Shown here piece after piece: positions 10,896-22,279 of a stretch of 64,000 nucleotides of DNA. The position numbers were made by a program, and so were the translations under genes. Within the stretch, counting starts at the first letter, position 1, and each line of letters opens with the position of its first letter. The notes beneath the pieces were generated by a model. It had not been told where the DNA came from and made no database searches. It saw nothing but the letters and a program-made list of their open reading frames with translations. The stretch spans positions 1,156,501 through 1,220,500 of the forward strand of contig CM057160.1 in NCBI GenBank assembly GCA_029962745.1, given 5' to 3'. Source of the DNA: Echinometra lucunter. Taxonomy: Eukaryota > Echinodermata > Echinoidea > Camarodonta > Echinometridae.

Positions 10896-11154
10896 CACTA
10901 TGAACATGACGGACAAAGAAAGCGGATAAACCCCTCATTCAACCCTTCGCAATAGTTCTGGTAGTCAAAGAACATCCCTTCAATGCTATTGTCTAAATAT
11001 GTGGAACAGGTGTCACATGCATATTCACCTGGAACTACATGATTAAACATCATAGCTGTGAAGGGATGTTCTTTTGACTACCAGAACCATTGTGAAGGGT
11101 AGAATGAAAGGTTGTTTATTTCGTCCACTTTCTTTGTCCGCCATGTTCATAGTG
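10896..11154. mobile_element. Foldback MITE starting CACTATGAACATG, copy 1
   Basis: The 259-bp element begins CACTATGAACATGACGGACA and ends with the inverted form (TGTCCGCCATGTTCATAGTG). The arms are nearly 100 bases long. ACT flanks both ends (10893-10895, 11155-11157), a possible 3-bp target duplication. A CACTA start with a 3-bp duplication suggests the CACTA/EnSpm group. Copy 2 is at 41569-41836. Confidence 0.72.
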
Positions 11155-11157
11155 ACT

Positions 11158-13380
11158 GTAACGATTTTTTGTCACCTCAACATGATGAGAATGAAATTAC
11201 TGGATGTTCGTGATTGCTACACAGTGCGTGTAAAAACTTTACCCAATTTAAAAGCTTCTTTCTTTCTAAAAAAAAACAAAAACAAAAACAAAAACAACCT
11301 GGCGAATATGCTTTTGAAATTCACTGTCTCGTGAAGAACAACTCGTTTTCTGTTTATTGATACCACACTTATAAGTATAAGTATAAACGTATAAACGTAT
11401 AAGAACTCTAATTCAAACCGGTAACATTGTAATCATCCCCAGTCTCTTTATCGAATCTCTATTTTATGCACTTATACATGTATACCTTTAATGCTCTCTA
11501 ATTTTAACTTAATCTTGTCATGTGTGATCATTTATTTATATTTAGCATCATTTTTGTTTAGGGTCTTAAATTGGAATATTGCCATGCCTTGTCTTACTTT
11601 GATTAATTGATTGATTGATCATTGATTGATTGATCAGGTTTATTAAAAATCAACAAAACAAAGCAGCCGTATGGCTGATACTGTTTGCTTTACAGAGTCA
11701 CATATCACAAAGTAAAATCAACATTAAAAAATAATACGTGATAAAAAAGCATGGAGCTACATATAAATTCAGGTATACAGCAATTAAACATGTATGTGAA
11801 AATTAACAGTTGAAAATTTAGCAATTATAATTGTAGACGATAATTCATGTCTAAAGAAAACGTGAGAGCCAAAATGAGAAATAATTTCATTATCAATATA
11901 TGTTTAATGTAATGTAGTTTGGGTGATATCATCAAGTTGAATAACAGAAAGTTAAATCAGACCTTCATTCCGGATTATCAGCGAAATGAAATATTAGGGG
12001 AGATCAAACCAACGGTAATGGAAAAAAATGAAGATAGAGAGAGAGAGAGAGAGAGGGGGGGGGGAGATAGGCAGAGAGTAAGATTAATCTCGTATCTTTC
12101 TTTTGTTTTTGCTTTGTATGTATATACTTTTAACTTCTTAAGTTTATATTGTTATGTTTTTTTTTAATTTCCAGGACAAAGATGGAAAACAGTTATTTCA
12201 CTGATCTTGTATATCCTGTATGAAAATGTGTTGATAAATAAATAAATAGATAAATACTTATATTTCTGCCAAGGATGACCAAGCAACATGCTTTTTAATA
12301 AAGCATCGTCAAAATCTCCTCGTAAATAAGTTTGGGCTGATGGAACGAATGTTGGTCAAGCTACATGCCTTGCGTCTAAGATCCTTTTAAAAGTTAGTGT
12401 TTGATATTCAAATGCTTAAAATAATCCAATGTCTCCAACTTTCACAGAACCCTGTTTGAATTCACCGGACAACCTTTGTTTATTCAAAAAGCGCATGATA
12501 ATTTCTTTTATGACAATATCTTAACACTTGCTGCTAATTTAGTCTATCGCACCATTTTCCCTTGCGTGAAGCGAACAGCACATGGACTCAAAGGGTAACG
12601 CAACACAAAATATCCTGCAGGAAAAGTAAGAAAGGATACAGGGTCAACAACTACTCAATTAACAGATACCAAAACTTCTGATAAAACATTGCTCCCCAAA
12701 TGAAGTTTGGCCATATTGGAAGATCAGTGAACAGGATTTCCATAACCAAGGAAAGCGGGTGGAACCAAGATCGCGTTATCAGGAAAAAGGAAATATCATG
12801 AATATTGCCTGTTATAGCCATTTTCTTGAATTTTAGATGGCATTGTTATGCTTTCTACCCAAGCGCACAAACAGTTGGTTATTCAAGGTACATCTGTCGA
12901 ATTATCGATATATTCCATTTTGAGAACACATGGCGTTACATGCTCTGAAGGAGTGTGTTCCCATAGCCGTGTCCTTGGGGGTGATGTCTGAATCCGGATA
13001 TTTCTGTATTGAGCATAGGGTAAATGATTTATAATTTATCAAGTGAAACACAAATTGCTGTGCACAACTTTTAACCCTGTTGATCATTATATAGTAAACG
13101 TGTCTATGATCATGAGATTCATAGTTTTGTTGTTGCTGTTGTTTTTTTTCGAATGAGCGCCATTTCATTATCCAATTCAGGCATTCTGTTACTGGGCAAA
13201 TCTGGTTCATTTCAGTGTTCTGGATATGAATTGAATCACCTGTCGTTTCGCCATCGTATAATCTTTTGCCTTCTCAGGTTTTGATAGCGGAATAGTTGAA
13301 AGAACTAGAAATTTAAGGCAGTAAAAAGAGACATTCTTGACTGCATCCATTATTTTAGTAGAGGAAGCTTGCGGAGAGAA
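11158..13380. other. Intergenic with LINE 3' tails and simple repeats
   Basis: Near 11570-11640 a plus-strand element tail ends in GATT repeats and meets a minus-strand tail. In reverse, the minus-strand tail reads a small CAGCC/GGCTG hairpin and then AATAAACCTGATCAATCAAT, as in LINE 3' ends. A GA run followed by a G run is at about 12036-12064. No gene is recognised; small open frames are not supported. Confidence 0.45.
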
Positions 13381-13387
13381 ATGGACT

Positions 13388-13436
13388 TTGATTTGATTTG
13401 ATTTGATTTGATTTGATTTGATTTAATTTGATTTGA
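13388..13436. repeat. GATTT pentanucleotide microsatellite
   Basis: About nine GATTT units, with one TTTAATTT variant, ending directly before the ATG at 13437. They would sit in the 5' leader of the glycosyltransferase gene. A six-codon upstream frame starts at 13381. Confidence 0.85.
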
Positions 13437-15443
13437 ATGCTCCAAACGAACACAGTTTTCGAGATGTCCTGGATGAACCGTTCCAGCCGAAAGGTGGCTA
13501 AGGTTGTTGCGAGTGGAATAATTCTGGTCATGTTGGTGATATTATTTCAGTCGTTTAGAGAGAACCCATTCAAACGTGCAGCTTTTCAAGAACATGACAA
13601 GGGGATCAAAACGTCCAAGATGACTCGTTTGATGATGTCACTTGACGAAACAAGAGTTGATAAGGCAAAGGCACTGAGTTATGAGGGGAAATACCACAAA
13701 TACCTTTCTGAAGCGTTGATAGATTTGTTGGGTTTTACGAGTGAATGTCATCTACAAAACAAAGCAAGAGAATTGAATTGGACGAGCGTTATTCTCTTAC
13801 ACTCGTCACCATCAAATTCAGAGCTGCGGGAAACGATTCGTCAGACGTGGGCTAGACCCGGGGAATGCTTGAAGTACGGCGTCCTTCCAAAATTTGTCAT
13901 GGGCAGGCCAAGCGACGAAACTGAAGCGGCGCTCCTCACGACAGAGTTCCAGAAACACCGTGATATTTTAGTGGGGAATTTTACCGACCATGATATTCGA
14001 TCAGCCACCGTGAAATCTCTTCTTGGACTAAGATGGGCTCTCGCATTTTGTTCCAAAGCAGATTACGTAATCGAAGCCACCGATCATACATTTATGTGGT
14101 TTGTCAAACTCCCAAAGTTGTTGCGTACCTTCCAGAAAGCAGGAAACTCGGAGTCTATCCTAGGATCAAGACTCATTCCGAAAAGAGTTGTTCACGACCC
14201 TTCGAATCCTCTCTTTGTCGCAAAAGACATATTAGATCGCCAGTTTTATCCAACGCACTGTTCTTTAAGCGCTGGCATCATTATACCTTTTGCATTAGCA
14301 GTGAAACACTACAAGTTTGCCTGGACAACTCAAACCTTGGTGCCTTTTGCTGATGTTCTTTTAGGATTTAGTGCTGAGGAATACGGTTGGCAAGTAAGGC
14401 ACAGCTATGCCTTTTCCTCAACACAGATAAAAGGAAACGATGCTTGCACAATGAGCGCAAAGTTTACAGCCTTATCACCCACAGACATAGGCAATATTCC
14501 TGCAGTGTGGGGACGGCTTCACGACAAGTTGTATATGGAGAAGTGCGATAAACCCGATCTAGATGTTATCTATGAGGGTAAAGAAGTTGACAATGCAAAG
14601 TATTTTGATACAGTCTTGCATTCTGTGAGAAGATTAAGTGCTGACTTGACCTGTGCTGACCAGGACGTCTTCATGATCGTACTGCTCTCATCGAAACCGA
14701 GTAGCAAGAAGGCTCGGGATGCGGTCCGTGATACCTGGGCCAACAAGACCCATTTAAAATCACTCTCACTCAACGTCAAGGTGTTCTTTCTCATAGGACT
14801 TCCTGGTCCAGCAAACCAAGCACTAAGGGCAGGTCTGGATGAAGAACACAAGCAGAACATGGACCTACTGGAAGGAAATTTCCAAGATACTTTCAAGAAC
14901 CTAACTTTGAAGCATCTCTTCGGTCTCTCCTGGACAGCGGATCACTGCAGCAATGCCAAATATTTCTTTAAGGGCGATGACGACTCATTTGTTAATCTCG
15001 AGAATGTCATAAACCTCCTCCGTACAATGAATGAAGAGGGGAAATGGCTTAGAGAACTCTACCTCGGTAACGGGGGCGTCGAATACCGCAATGAGCATCC
15101 AAACTCCAAATACCACGTTGCTTCTGAGGAATACAGCGGTAAGGTATTCCCTCAGTACTGCGTGGGTGGCGGATATGTGCTTTCTATGGACCTGGTGGTT
15201 CCTGCACTAGAGGAAGCACTGCGGACACCGCTGATGTCCTCAAGGGATGATGTCTTCGTTGGGATCCTAATGGAGAAGCTACAGGTGGGAATGATCTACA
15301 ATGATGGCTTCTATTACGGCGAGGGACCAAAGGGTATCTGCTCATTGAGAAACAAGAGTTTTGTGGTCTCGCACGTCCATGACAACGTGGATCGACTAAG
15401 ACAGATTTGGAAAGATTTCTTAAGACCTGATATCCAGTGCTAG
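13437..15443 (+). CDS. Two-domain beta-1,3-glycosyltransferase (GT31-like), type II membrane protein
   Basis: 668 residues in one exon. A short cytoplasmic N terminus and a signal anchor (about 22-38) place it in the Golgi with both domains luminal. Domain 1 (about 110-370) keeps the family motif IRQTW (134-138), but the acidic metal site reads EATDHTF (213-219) instead of DDD. Domain 2 (about 405-660) has VRDTW (430-434), KGDDDSFVN (512-520), FPQYCVGGGYVLS (571-583) and RDDVFVG (603-609), so it looks catalytically complete. Expected activity is transfer of Gal, GlcNAc or GalNAc from a UDP-sugar in beta-1,3 linkage. Typical family members have one domain and about 310-420 residues. Further in-frame ATGs (codons 10 and 13) could serve as the start. 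A possible AATAAA signal is at 16044. Acceptor and donor specificity cannot be told. Confidence 0.9.
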   Translation: MLQTNTVFEMSWMNRSSRKVAKVVASGIILVMLVILFQSFRENPFKRAAFQEHDKGIKTSKMTRLMMSLDETRVDKAKALSYEGKYHKYLSEALIDLLGFTSECHLQNKARELNWTSVILLHSSPSNSELRETIRQTWARPGECLKYGVLPKFVMGRPSDETEAALLTTEFQKHRDILVGNFTDHDIRSATVKSLLGLRWALAFCSKADYVIEATDHTFMWFVKLPKLLRTFQKAGNSESILGSRLIPKRVVHDPSNPLFVAKDILDRQFYPTHCSLSAGIIIPFALAVKHYKFAWTTQTLVPFADVLLGFSAEEYGWQVRHSYAFSSTQIKGNDACTMSAKFTALSPTDIGNIPAVWGRLHDKLYMEKCDKPDLDVIYEGKEVDNAKYFDTVLHSVRRLSADLTCADQDVFMIVLLSSKPSSKKARDAVRDTWANKTHLKSLSLNVKVFFLIGLPGPANQALRAGLDEEHKQNMDLLEGNFQDTFKNLTLKHLFGLSWTADHCSNAKYFFKGDDDSFVNLENVINLLRTMNEEGKWLRELYLGNGGVEYRNEHPNSKYHVASEEYSGKVFPQYCVGGGYVLSMDLVVPALEEALRTPLMSSRDDVFVGILMEKLQVGMIYNDGFYYGEGPKGICSLRNKSFVVSHVHDNVDRLRQIWKDFLRPDIQC

Positions 15444-16727
15444 CACCACGTGTTATCACGGCCAGTATAATTATGAACCCAAACCTTCCAAATGAACTTG
15501 ATGGTCCGTGTATAAAGCCTACGGGAATGAGAAAATTCAGTAGTCAACAGGTTAGGGTAGTCTTCAGAAAATTTCTTATCATAATGGTTTAGAAGAGAAT
15601 AGATAATCATAATAACAATGTATACAGAAACAGGCCTGTATTGTAGATGAAATTGATTAATTAGATTTGCGTTCAAATGATAGTGAATTTCATTTTCAAC
15701 TTTAATTTTGATGGGCTTGGCTGATCTCTATGTATATAGTATTTATTACAATGTTTAAATGGAAGAAACAGTGAATTTTTTATTTAAACTTATCTGAACT
15801 TGAACCATTTGATGCCCTTTTTTCTTCTCTGTTCATTGTGCTTGACCTCTCCATAAACATAACGGAGAGAGAGTGTTCTCTATTAAAAGAAAATATTCGA
15901 AATATACGGGAAGTCATTTGCAAATATAATTTTTTTTTTGTTTGTTTAATGTGCTGAGCCTATTAGTGATTTTTTGAAAAAAAAATTAAATGCTTTTTTA
16001 AAAATAGTGAATATGGCAGCCAAAAAGCTAAATTGAATTTTACAATAAAAAGTTGAACACACGACACTGTTGAAACATTATGAATTAAACTTAAAGATAA
16101 CGAGAATACATTAAAAGATACAAATTTAAGAATATAAATTTATGTTTATTTTGTTGCTTTTGAGCATATTTCATCTCATTTGTCATGTTTGTCTTTCTAG
16201 GTTCTTTTTAAAATATATAATAATTCCGTTTTCAGGAAGCATTGAAAAGGCTATGTACTATTCAAAAATATCCTTATTGTAAAGAAAAGTGTAGATTGAA
16301 TCATTCCATCTATACTCGCTGTCATGAGATTTTGTATTTCATTTACACTGTTTATATAACCAGCTAATGGTTACTTATCGCTGTATTTGAATAGCCCCTT
16401 ATTCCAGCATAGCCCTATATAGGTATTGTCGGTAAAATTTGCTATACATGAATTATTTGGGTAAATAGGATGACGTAGAACGCTATAACGTTTCCACCAA
16501 CGATCGAAAGTTTTCAAAAATAACTATGATCACATTTTAAACTTGGTATCTGGTAGTTTTCATTCGAGCGAGAAAGAGAAATGAAAGGAAAAAAAGGTTA
16601 CCTACCTGAAATGAAATGAGTGCTATACAGCTACCGTGCTAAAGCCGGAGTAATAATAATGATTTCAGGGTTCTCTGTGAAAGCAATACATAGTCCTGAA
16701 GAGACTACCCTGAATAAACAAGACATA
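15444..16727. other. 3' region of the glycosyltransferase gene and spacer
   Basis: AT-rich. AATAAA at 16044-16049 is a candidate polyadenylation signal about 600 bases after the stop. Nothing else is recognised. Confidence 0.4.
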
Positions 16728-16955
16728 GTGCCATTATTATTATTATTATTATTATTTTGATAATTATAATTTTGTTTATCATTTTGATTATTATCATTAT
16801 CATTAAAATATTATCATGGTGATTGTTATAATTTTGTTTATTATCATTTTATTATCATTATCATTATTATTATTATAATCATTTTGATTATTATTATCAT
16901 TACTATTACTTTCTGATTATCATTATCGTTGTTGTTGTTGTTATTATTGTTGTTA
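16728..16955. repeat. Degenerate ATT/ATC/GTT microsatellite
   Basis: TTA runs interspersed with TCATTATCATT and GTTGTT blocks, without coding potential. Confidence 0.8.
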
Positions 16956-17287
16956 GACCAGTAGGCCATTATCCAATTATACCTGATTAATACAATGCTA
17001 TGTTGAAATGTTCCTGGAACTTACTATCTGTGATGTAGTTCAATGAACTCAATATTTCATTTTTTTTTTTAATGTTATAATAATGATCATTTTATATGCT
17101 TTCTTTACTATAATGTTGATTTTCAAAAGTTTATTTCAATGATTTGTATTTCTTTATGTTACCTGCCCTGCATGGACCATTAATCAGGTCACGTCCTGGG
17201 CTTTCTTATCATGTTTTACTCGCATTTGTATGTCTTTGAAATCTTGTTCTGTTCCTTTATTGCTGAAATATGAATAAAGTAATGTCT

Positions 17288-17375
17288 CAACAACAATAAC
17301 AATTATTATTATTATAATTATTGTTATTATTGTTATTGTTATTATTATTATTATTATTATTACTATTACTATTAT

Positions 17376-17421
<46 letters not shown>

Positions 17422-17460
17422 GTTGGTATTATTATCATCATTATTATAATTATTACTATT
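17288..17460. repeat. ATT/ACT trinucleotide microsatellite
   Basis: ATT-rich then TAC/ACT runs. They open long low-complexity frames (poly-Val/Ile or poly-Asn/Ser) on the minus strand that are not genes. Confidence 0.85.
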
Positions 17461-18518
17461 TATATTATCACAAAAAGAGACAAAAATGGACATGGTGAAA
17501 GTGAAGACCAAAATAAGCAAAGAGGTATAGGGAGGGGTGACAGAATTGGAGAATGATACCAACTTGTGATTGAATGATAAATTGCATGTGAAGAGCGCAG
17601 AATATTTAGGAATTAGTTTCAATATTTGATTTAAACAAATGTAAATGAAAAAAAAACCAGTGAAAGAATGAATAAATATATTACTGCTTTACACTTTGTT
17701 TGAAGCTTCTTGAAACTAAAAATGAATAACCAAGTCCAACATCTGTTAGCCTATCGTTAGTTTCGATCGATTTTTGTAGCAGTATTTTTCACCTCATGAA
17801 GCCTATAAATAACGTCTTTTCTTTGGCACGTGGATGGGAAAACGATTTAAGGAAGCTGACTGATAGAATACAGTGAATTTGGTAATGAATCATAGAGAAT
17901 CACCATAATATTTCAACGTATGATGTTAACATCTGCGATATTGTTTGCAAATTTCAATAGGGGGCGTTCAATAACTGAGAAGTTCAAGGGAGAGACGCTA
18001 TCTGTAGAAGGGGTGGAGTTCAGACGTGGGTGCGAAAATAAAATGTGATGCGAGGTGTGTGGGCGTGCGATCGGGTCTCTGGCGTGTGTGTGTTTCTGTG
18101 AATGTGTGTTGAAAGAACATACCATCTTTTTGGTAGCTACCTCTATTATGTCAGAATTTAGAAATTTTGCATAAGTTCGAATTTGAGAGTAACTGAGGAT
18201 TCGTCTATTACAAACAAAAATAGCACACAGTATATCATATTCATTGAATCCTTATTATCAGTTCCAGTGGAATGACTTCTCGTGCATGCATCGCATATCA
18301 TTTCATAAATGGAGCAGGAAGGGGGGGGGGGGGGCAAGGGTGCTTGGGAAATACCGGAAATGGAGCCATATCACTGGGATCTCTGTTTCTCTTGATTAGG
18401 GGAATATAATTCTTAATTATATCAGAACATGATGGATGTGATCAATTACTATTCAGTGAAATCGAAACTACGCAGAACTTTATAAACAAATCAACCAATC
18501 ATTTAATAGTCAGTCAAT
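17461..18518. other. Spacer, nothing recognised
   Basis: A G run lies at about 18321-18335. No gene or dispersed repeat is identified. Confidence 0.4.
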
Positions 18519-18529
18519 ATGGATGGTAG

Positions 18530-19118
18530 CATTAGTAGCAGTAGCAGTAGTAGTAGCAAAAGTAGCAGAAGTAGTAGTAGTAATAGTAGTAGCAGTAGTA
18601 GTAGTAGTAGTAGTAGCAGGAGTAGCAGTAGCAGTAGCAGCAGTAGTAGTAGCAGTAGCAGTAGTAGTAGTAGTAGTAGTAGTAGCAGGAGTAGCAGTAG
18701 CAGTAGCAGCAGTAGTAGCAGTAGTAGCAGTAGTAGCAGTAGTAGCAGTAGTAGCAGTAGTAGTAGTAGTAGTAGTAGTAGTAGCAGTAGCAGTAGTAGT
18801 AGTAGTAGCAGCAGCAGTAGTAGTAGTAATAGTAGTAGTAGTAGTAGTAGTAGTAGCAGCAGTAGCAGTAGTAGTAGTAGTAGCAGGAGTAGCAGTAGTA
18901 GTAGCAGCAGTAGTAGTAGTGGTAGTAGCAGGAGTAGCAGTAGTAGCAGTAGCAATAGTAGTAGTAGTAGCAGCAGTAGTAGCAGCAGTAGCAGTAGTAG
19001 CAGCAGTAGTAGCAGTAGTAGCAGTAGTAGCAGTAGTAGCAGTGGTAGTAGCAGTAGTAGTAGTAGTAGTAGTAGTAGTAGCAGTAGTAGCAGTGGTAGT
19101 AGCAGCAGCAGTAGTAGC

Positions 19119-19177
<59 letters not shown>

Positions 19178-19201
19178 CAGCAGCAGCAGTAGCAGTAGTA
19201 T
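18530..19201. repeat. Long AGT/AGC trinucleotide array
   Basis: About 670 bases of almost uninterrupted AGT and AGC triplets with sparse AGG, AAT and GGT variants. All frames on both strands stay open (poly-Ser, poly-Val/Ala, poly-Leu, poly-Tyr/Cys), which shows simple-sequence structure rather than a protein gene. Confidence 0.95.
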
Positions 19202-19207
19202 AGAGTC

Positions 19208-19380
19208 AGCTGGGAGTCAACTGTATCCGGATGTAAAGTGACTCGAATTTCCGAATTAATTTGACTCGGAATGGAGTTACTTTGATTCCTCTTTAGTAGA
19301 TTCTCAGTTGACGCCACACCATTCAAATTAATTCGTAAATCTGAGTCACGTTAATTCGGAATAGAGTTGAGTCCCAGCTG
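19208..19380. repeat. Imperfect foldback next to the trinucleotide array
   Basis: The left arm begins AGCTGGGAGTCAACT (19208). The right arm ends AGTTGAGTCCCAGCT (about 19365-19379). Both arms also share a GTGACTC core and CGAATTAATTTGA in inverted order. The arms are about 60 bases with a short spacer. It may be a small MITE. Confidence 0.6.
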
Positions 19381-20609
19381 ACGTCATTCCATGTCAGATT
19401 TGACTCCGCAGAAATTAGAGTGTATGATCTATCACGCATTTGGAATTTTTTTCGAACTGTCAAACTTTTGTTCATACTCCGGATGGTTGCATGAAAGTAA
19501 ACACTATACTTTGGGTGGAGAGATACCATTTTAAATTGAAATCAACATGTGTCGTAACGGTGTTTTCGTTTTGTTTATCAGGTTTGGATTATTTATTTCT
19601 CCATCGAAAATCGTGGGATTAGCTGTTAAATCAAATCAAGTTCGACCAGCATTTAAATCAAGATTATTAAAATCATATTTTTCAGTTTTGAATGTTTAAA
19701 ACGGAAACTGGTTAGACTGTAAAGGCATGAATCTATAAGTTTGTGTTGGGTCGTCAAGGTAAACGGGATACACAAATGATTGGCAGATGATTGCGTCATA
19801 AACTTTATCACTGGATGTAATTACGGCGTATTACTTCATTGATCGAATTCAGGCTAAGAAAGCATATATTTAATCCCACAATACTTGCATTTTCATTTTT
19901 GATACCCATTCAATGTTTTCTGAATCTGAGCTTGATGCATCTCAAGAAGTGTAATTAACATTTCATAATAACAAGGTATGACAGCATTGCCCCCAAACTC
20001 TTATGATTATCATTGCCAAATCAATGTCAAATTGATGGGTTGTTGCAAGATACGAAATAGGAAATTGGTGGTTCATGATGTTATTTGGAACACGCAGGCT
20101 TCTAAAATGTAATTACTTGGATTAGACTGATGCCAATGATGTGTCTGTCATGTCTTTGTTCAGCATTGTGTCACGCCACGGTTGGCTGTAATACCTTCGG
20201 CGATCTGGCTCTAGTTCAACTCCAGAGTCTCATTACTCAAGCCATGATATGGGAGAAGCTGTGTTTTCATCGGCAATCGCTGCTCGTTGTCAACACTGAT
20301 CTGCAGGAACTGGATGTGGCACAGAACTGTTTTAACGATTAAAATCCATCCTAATCAACTTCCTCGATCAGCAGAGATTTCAGTTGAGTGAGGCACTACG
20401 AAATGACAAAATAGGCACATCAACTAATAGCAGAGTAACAAGGAGTATTACGACATCAAAATACTATTAACCTGCATTTCTTTAGAATAAAACCAGCCAC
20501 TGGTGCAGTGGTAAGTCGTGGTGGCATTTCTGCTTGCAGTACTGCTCGGAAATTTGAATTTCTTCGGTTGTTTTGTTCGGCGACTGACAAAAAGAATAAA
20601 CCTACGAAA
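19381..20609. other. Spacer upstream of GPCR 4
   Basis: No gene recognised. Small open frames lack homologues. A 3' splice-like TTTCTTTAG lies near 20477-20485 and could end a 5' UTR intron, but this is unproven. Confidence 0.35.
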
Positions 20610-21584
20610 ATGGCAGATATAGAATCTGTAGGTAATAAAACGTCAATGGAATCAGAACACCTCGATCCTAGAAACGTACCCTTCTTCATTTTGATGCTGG
20701 TTCTCTCCTCTGTCTTGAATGTAGCTGTGCTGATGGTGATTCATCACCAGCATAATCTCCAAGATTACATGCGAGTTCTCTATCAGATTCTGACAACGTC
20801 TGACCTCATTTTGGGAGTCACCTGGAGTATTTGGAGTATGATATGGCTCTCATTCAACAATAAAAAGACCTGTACGATCATCACTTTGGTTTTCTCCTTC
20901 CTACAGTTCGTCTCGCTCTGGTCAATCATGGTGTGTCTATGCGGTATCAGCATCAATCTTTATCTTCTTGTCACAAGGCCTCTCCGCTACCATACAATCG
21001 TGACAAGAAAAAGATTTCTCTGCACACTTTCATCCACTTACTTACTTATAGTACTGGCATGTGGAATTACACTACCAATTCCACAATCACCCTTCATAGT
21101 TTACCTCATAGAGCAATGTCGAACAAAGATAATAGGTCCAAAGAACTTCATGGGAAGGATGAGCTATGCTTACACTACTTTGCCTGTCTTCGTAACAATG
21201 ACGTTTACAAGCGTCATTTATTTAAGGTTACTCTTGATTGCGAGGAAGAAAGCATTTGGTGTTGGGAATGTAGAAAGGCCCCGTATTGCTCTACAGCAAA
21301 ACGGAGTCGACAGAAAGGTTGATGGCAACTTGGAACGACAACCAAAGAAGCGATTTAAAGGACAAGTTACCATTCTCCTTTTATCGTGTTCTTTTTCTGT
21401 TGCGTGGATACCTTACTTCTTCAATAATTTACCTATGAATGAAACCTTGATGACTGTTCTTGGCTTCTTTCCTCTAAGCAACACGTGGATTCAGCCCATG
21501 GTGTATTTGATGACTAATTCTGAAGCTAGAAAGCTATTCTTAAAGTTTTTAAGTTGTTGTCGATCTGATAAGCATTTAAACTGA
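20610..21584 (+). CDS. Rhodopsin-like GPCR 4, intact single exon
   Basis: 324 residues from the ATG at 20610 (MADIESVGNKTS, glycosylation site at NKT). The longer open frame has no upstream ATG. TM1 carries SSVLNVAVLMVI with the conserved Asn. TM2 reads TTSDLILG, so the Asp of the sodium site is kept, unlike in the other five genes where TM2 is visible. TM3 ends ISINLYLLVTRPLRY (DRY replaced by NLY). The loop-2 Cys is in LIEQCRTK. TM6 has AWIP and TM7 QPMVYLMTNSEARK. The C tail ends with a CC pair that could be lipid-modified. It belongs to the second subgroup with the genes at 22280 and 24659, all on one strand about 0.7-1.4 kb apart. Confidence 0.91.
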   Translation: MADIESVGNKTSMESEHLDPRNVPFFILMLVLSSVLNVAVLMVIHHQHNLQDYMRVLYQILTTSDLILGVTWSIWSMIWLSFNNKKTCTIITLVFSFLQFVSLWSIMVCLCGISINLYLLVTRPLRYHTIVTRKRFLCTLSSTYLLIVLACGITLPIPQSPFIVYLIEQCRTKIIGPKNFMGRMSYAYTTLPVFVTMTFTSVIYLRLLLIARKKAFGVGNVERPRIALQQNGVDRKVDGNLERQPKKRFKGQVTILLLSCSFSVAWIPYFFNNLPMNETLMTVLGFFPLSNTWIQPMVYLMTNSEARKLFLKFLSCCRSDKHLN

Positions 21585-22279
21585 TGTCATAAATGTAGAT
21601 ATTTGACGACGTGATTGCTATAAAACATCAAATGGATACAGTTTAGAATATCCAACCCCCTCCCTGCCCCCCCCCCCCCCCCCCGAAGAAAATAAAAATT
21701 ATGAAAAGCACAGACAACTTTTCTCCTATGCAGGCGAACCTGCTCGTCATTAGCTAAGATCGCTTAATACCGTTCTTTATTTTTCTCTTGGAAAGTGTAA
21801 GCTCATCATGATAGCCATGTAATAAATCGTAGCTCAGCCTAATAGCGTAGTTATTGCTTCCTGCCAATCAATGACAATATTTAAACAATTGTCATTTGAT
21901 GGATGTTCTTAATTTTCAGTACTCAGCCATTCAATAATTATCCTTTTTCATACCTTATCTCACAGTATTGCTTCTTTTAGCCGCGTGCGAAAATTTTACG
22001 GGAAATTTTACTCTTAATGACGCATAAAGAAGTGTACACATTTACCATCTAGAAGTCAATATCGCTAAAAGCGTCTCGATTTTAGTTTGTGGGGTCACAT
22101 TTAATGAAATAGGATCGGTTGTGGCAGTCAGATGTAGCATAGCCTTACCTGTCGTTCATTTTTCTTTACTGGTTCTTTACTGGAACAATATCACATTAAC
22201 CCGTTCTTAAGGGAACCGGGTGGTCCCTGTATTAAGTCAATGGGAGTTTGAGAATGCAGTAGTCAATTGGTTAAGAACC
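21585..22279. other. Spacer between GPCR 4 and 5
   Basis: A C run lies at about 21666-21683. Nothing else is recognised. Confidence 0.4.

Noticed and set aside
17184..17622. Poly-Val/Ile and poly-Asn/Ser frames
   Set aside because: Artefacts of an ATT/ACT microsatellite.
18503..19326. Long open frames (poly-Ser, poly-Leu, poly-Tyr/Cys, poly-Val/Ala) over the AGT/AGC array
   Set aside because: All frames on both strands are open because the repeat lacks stop codons; composition is pure low complexity.
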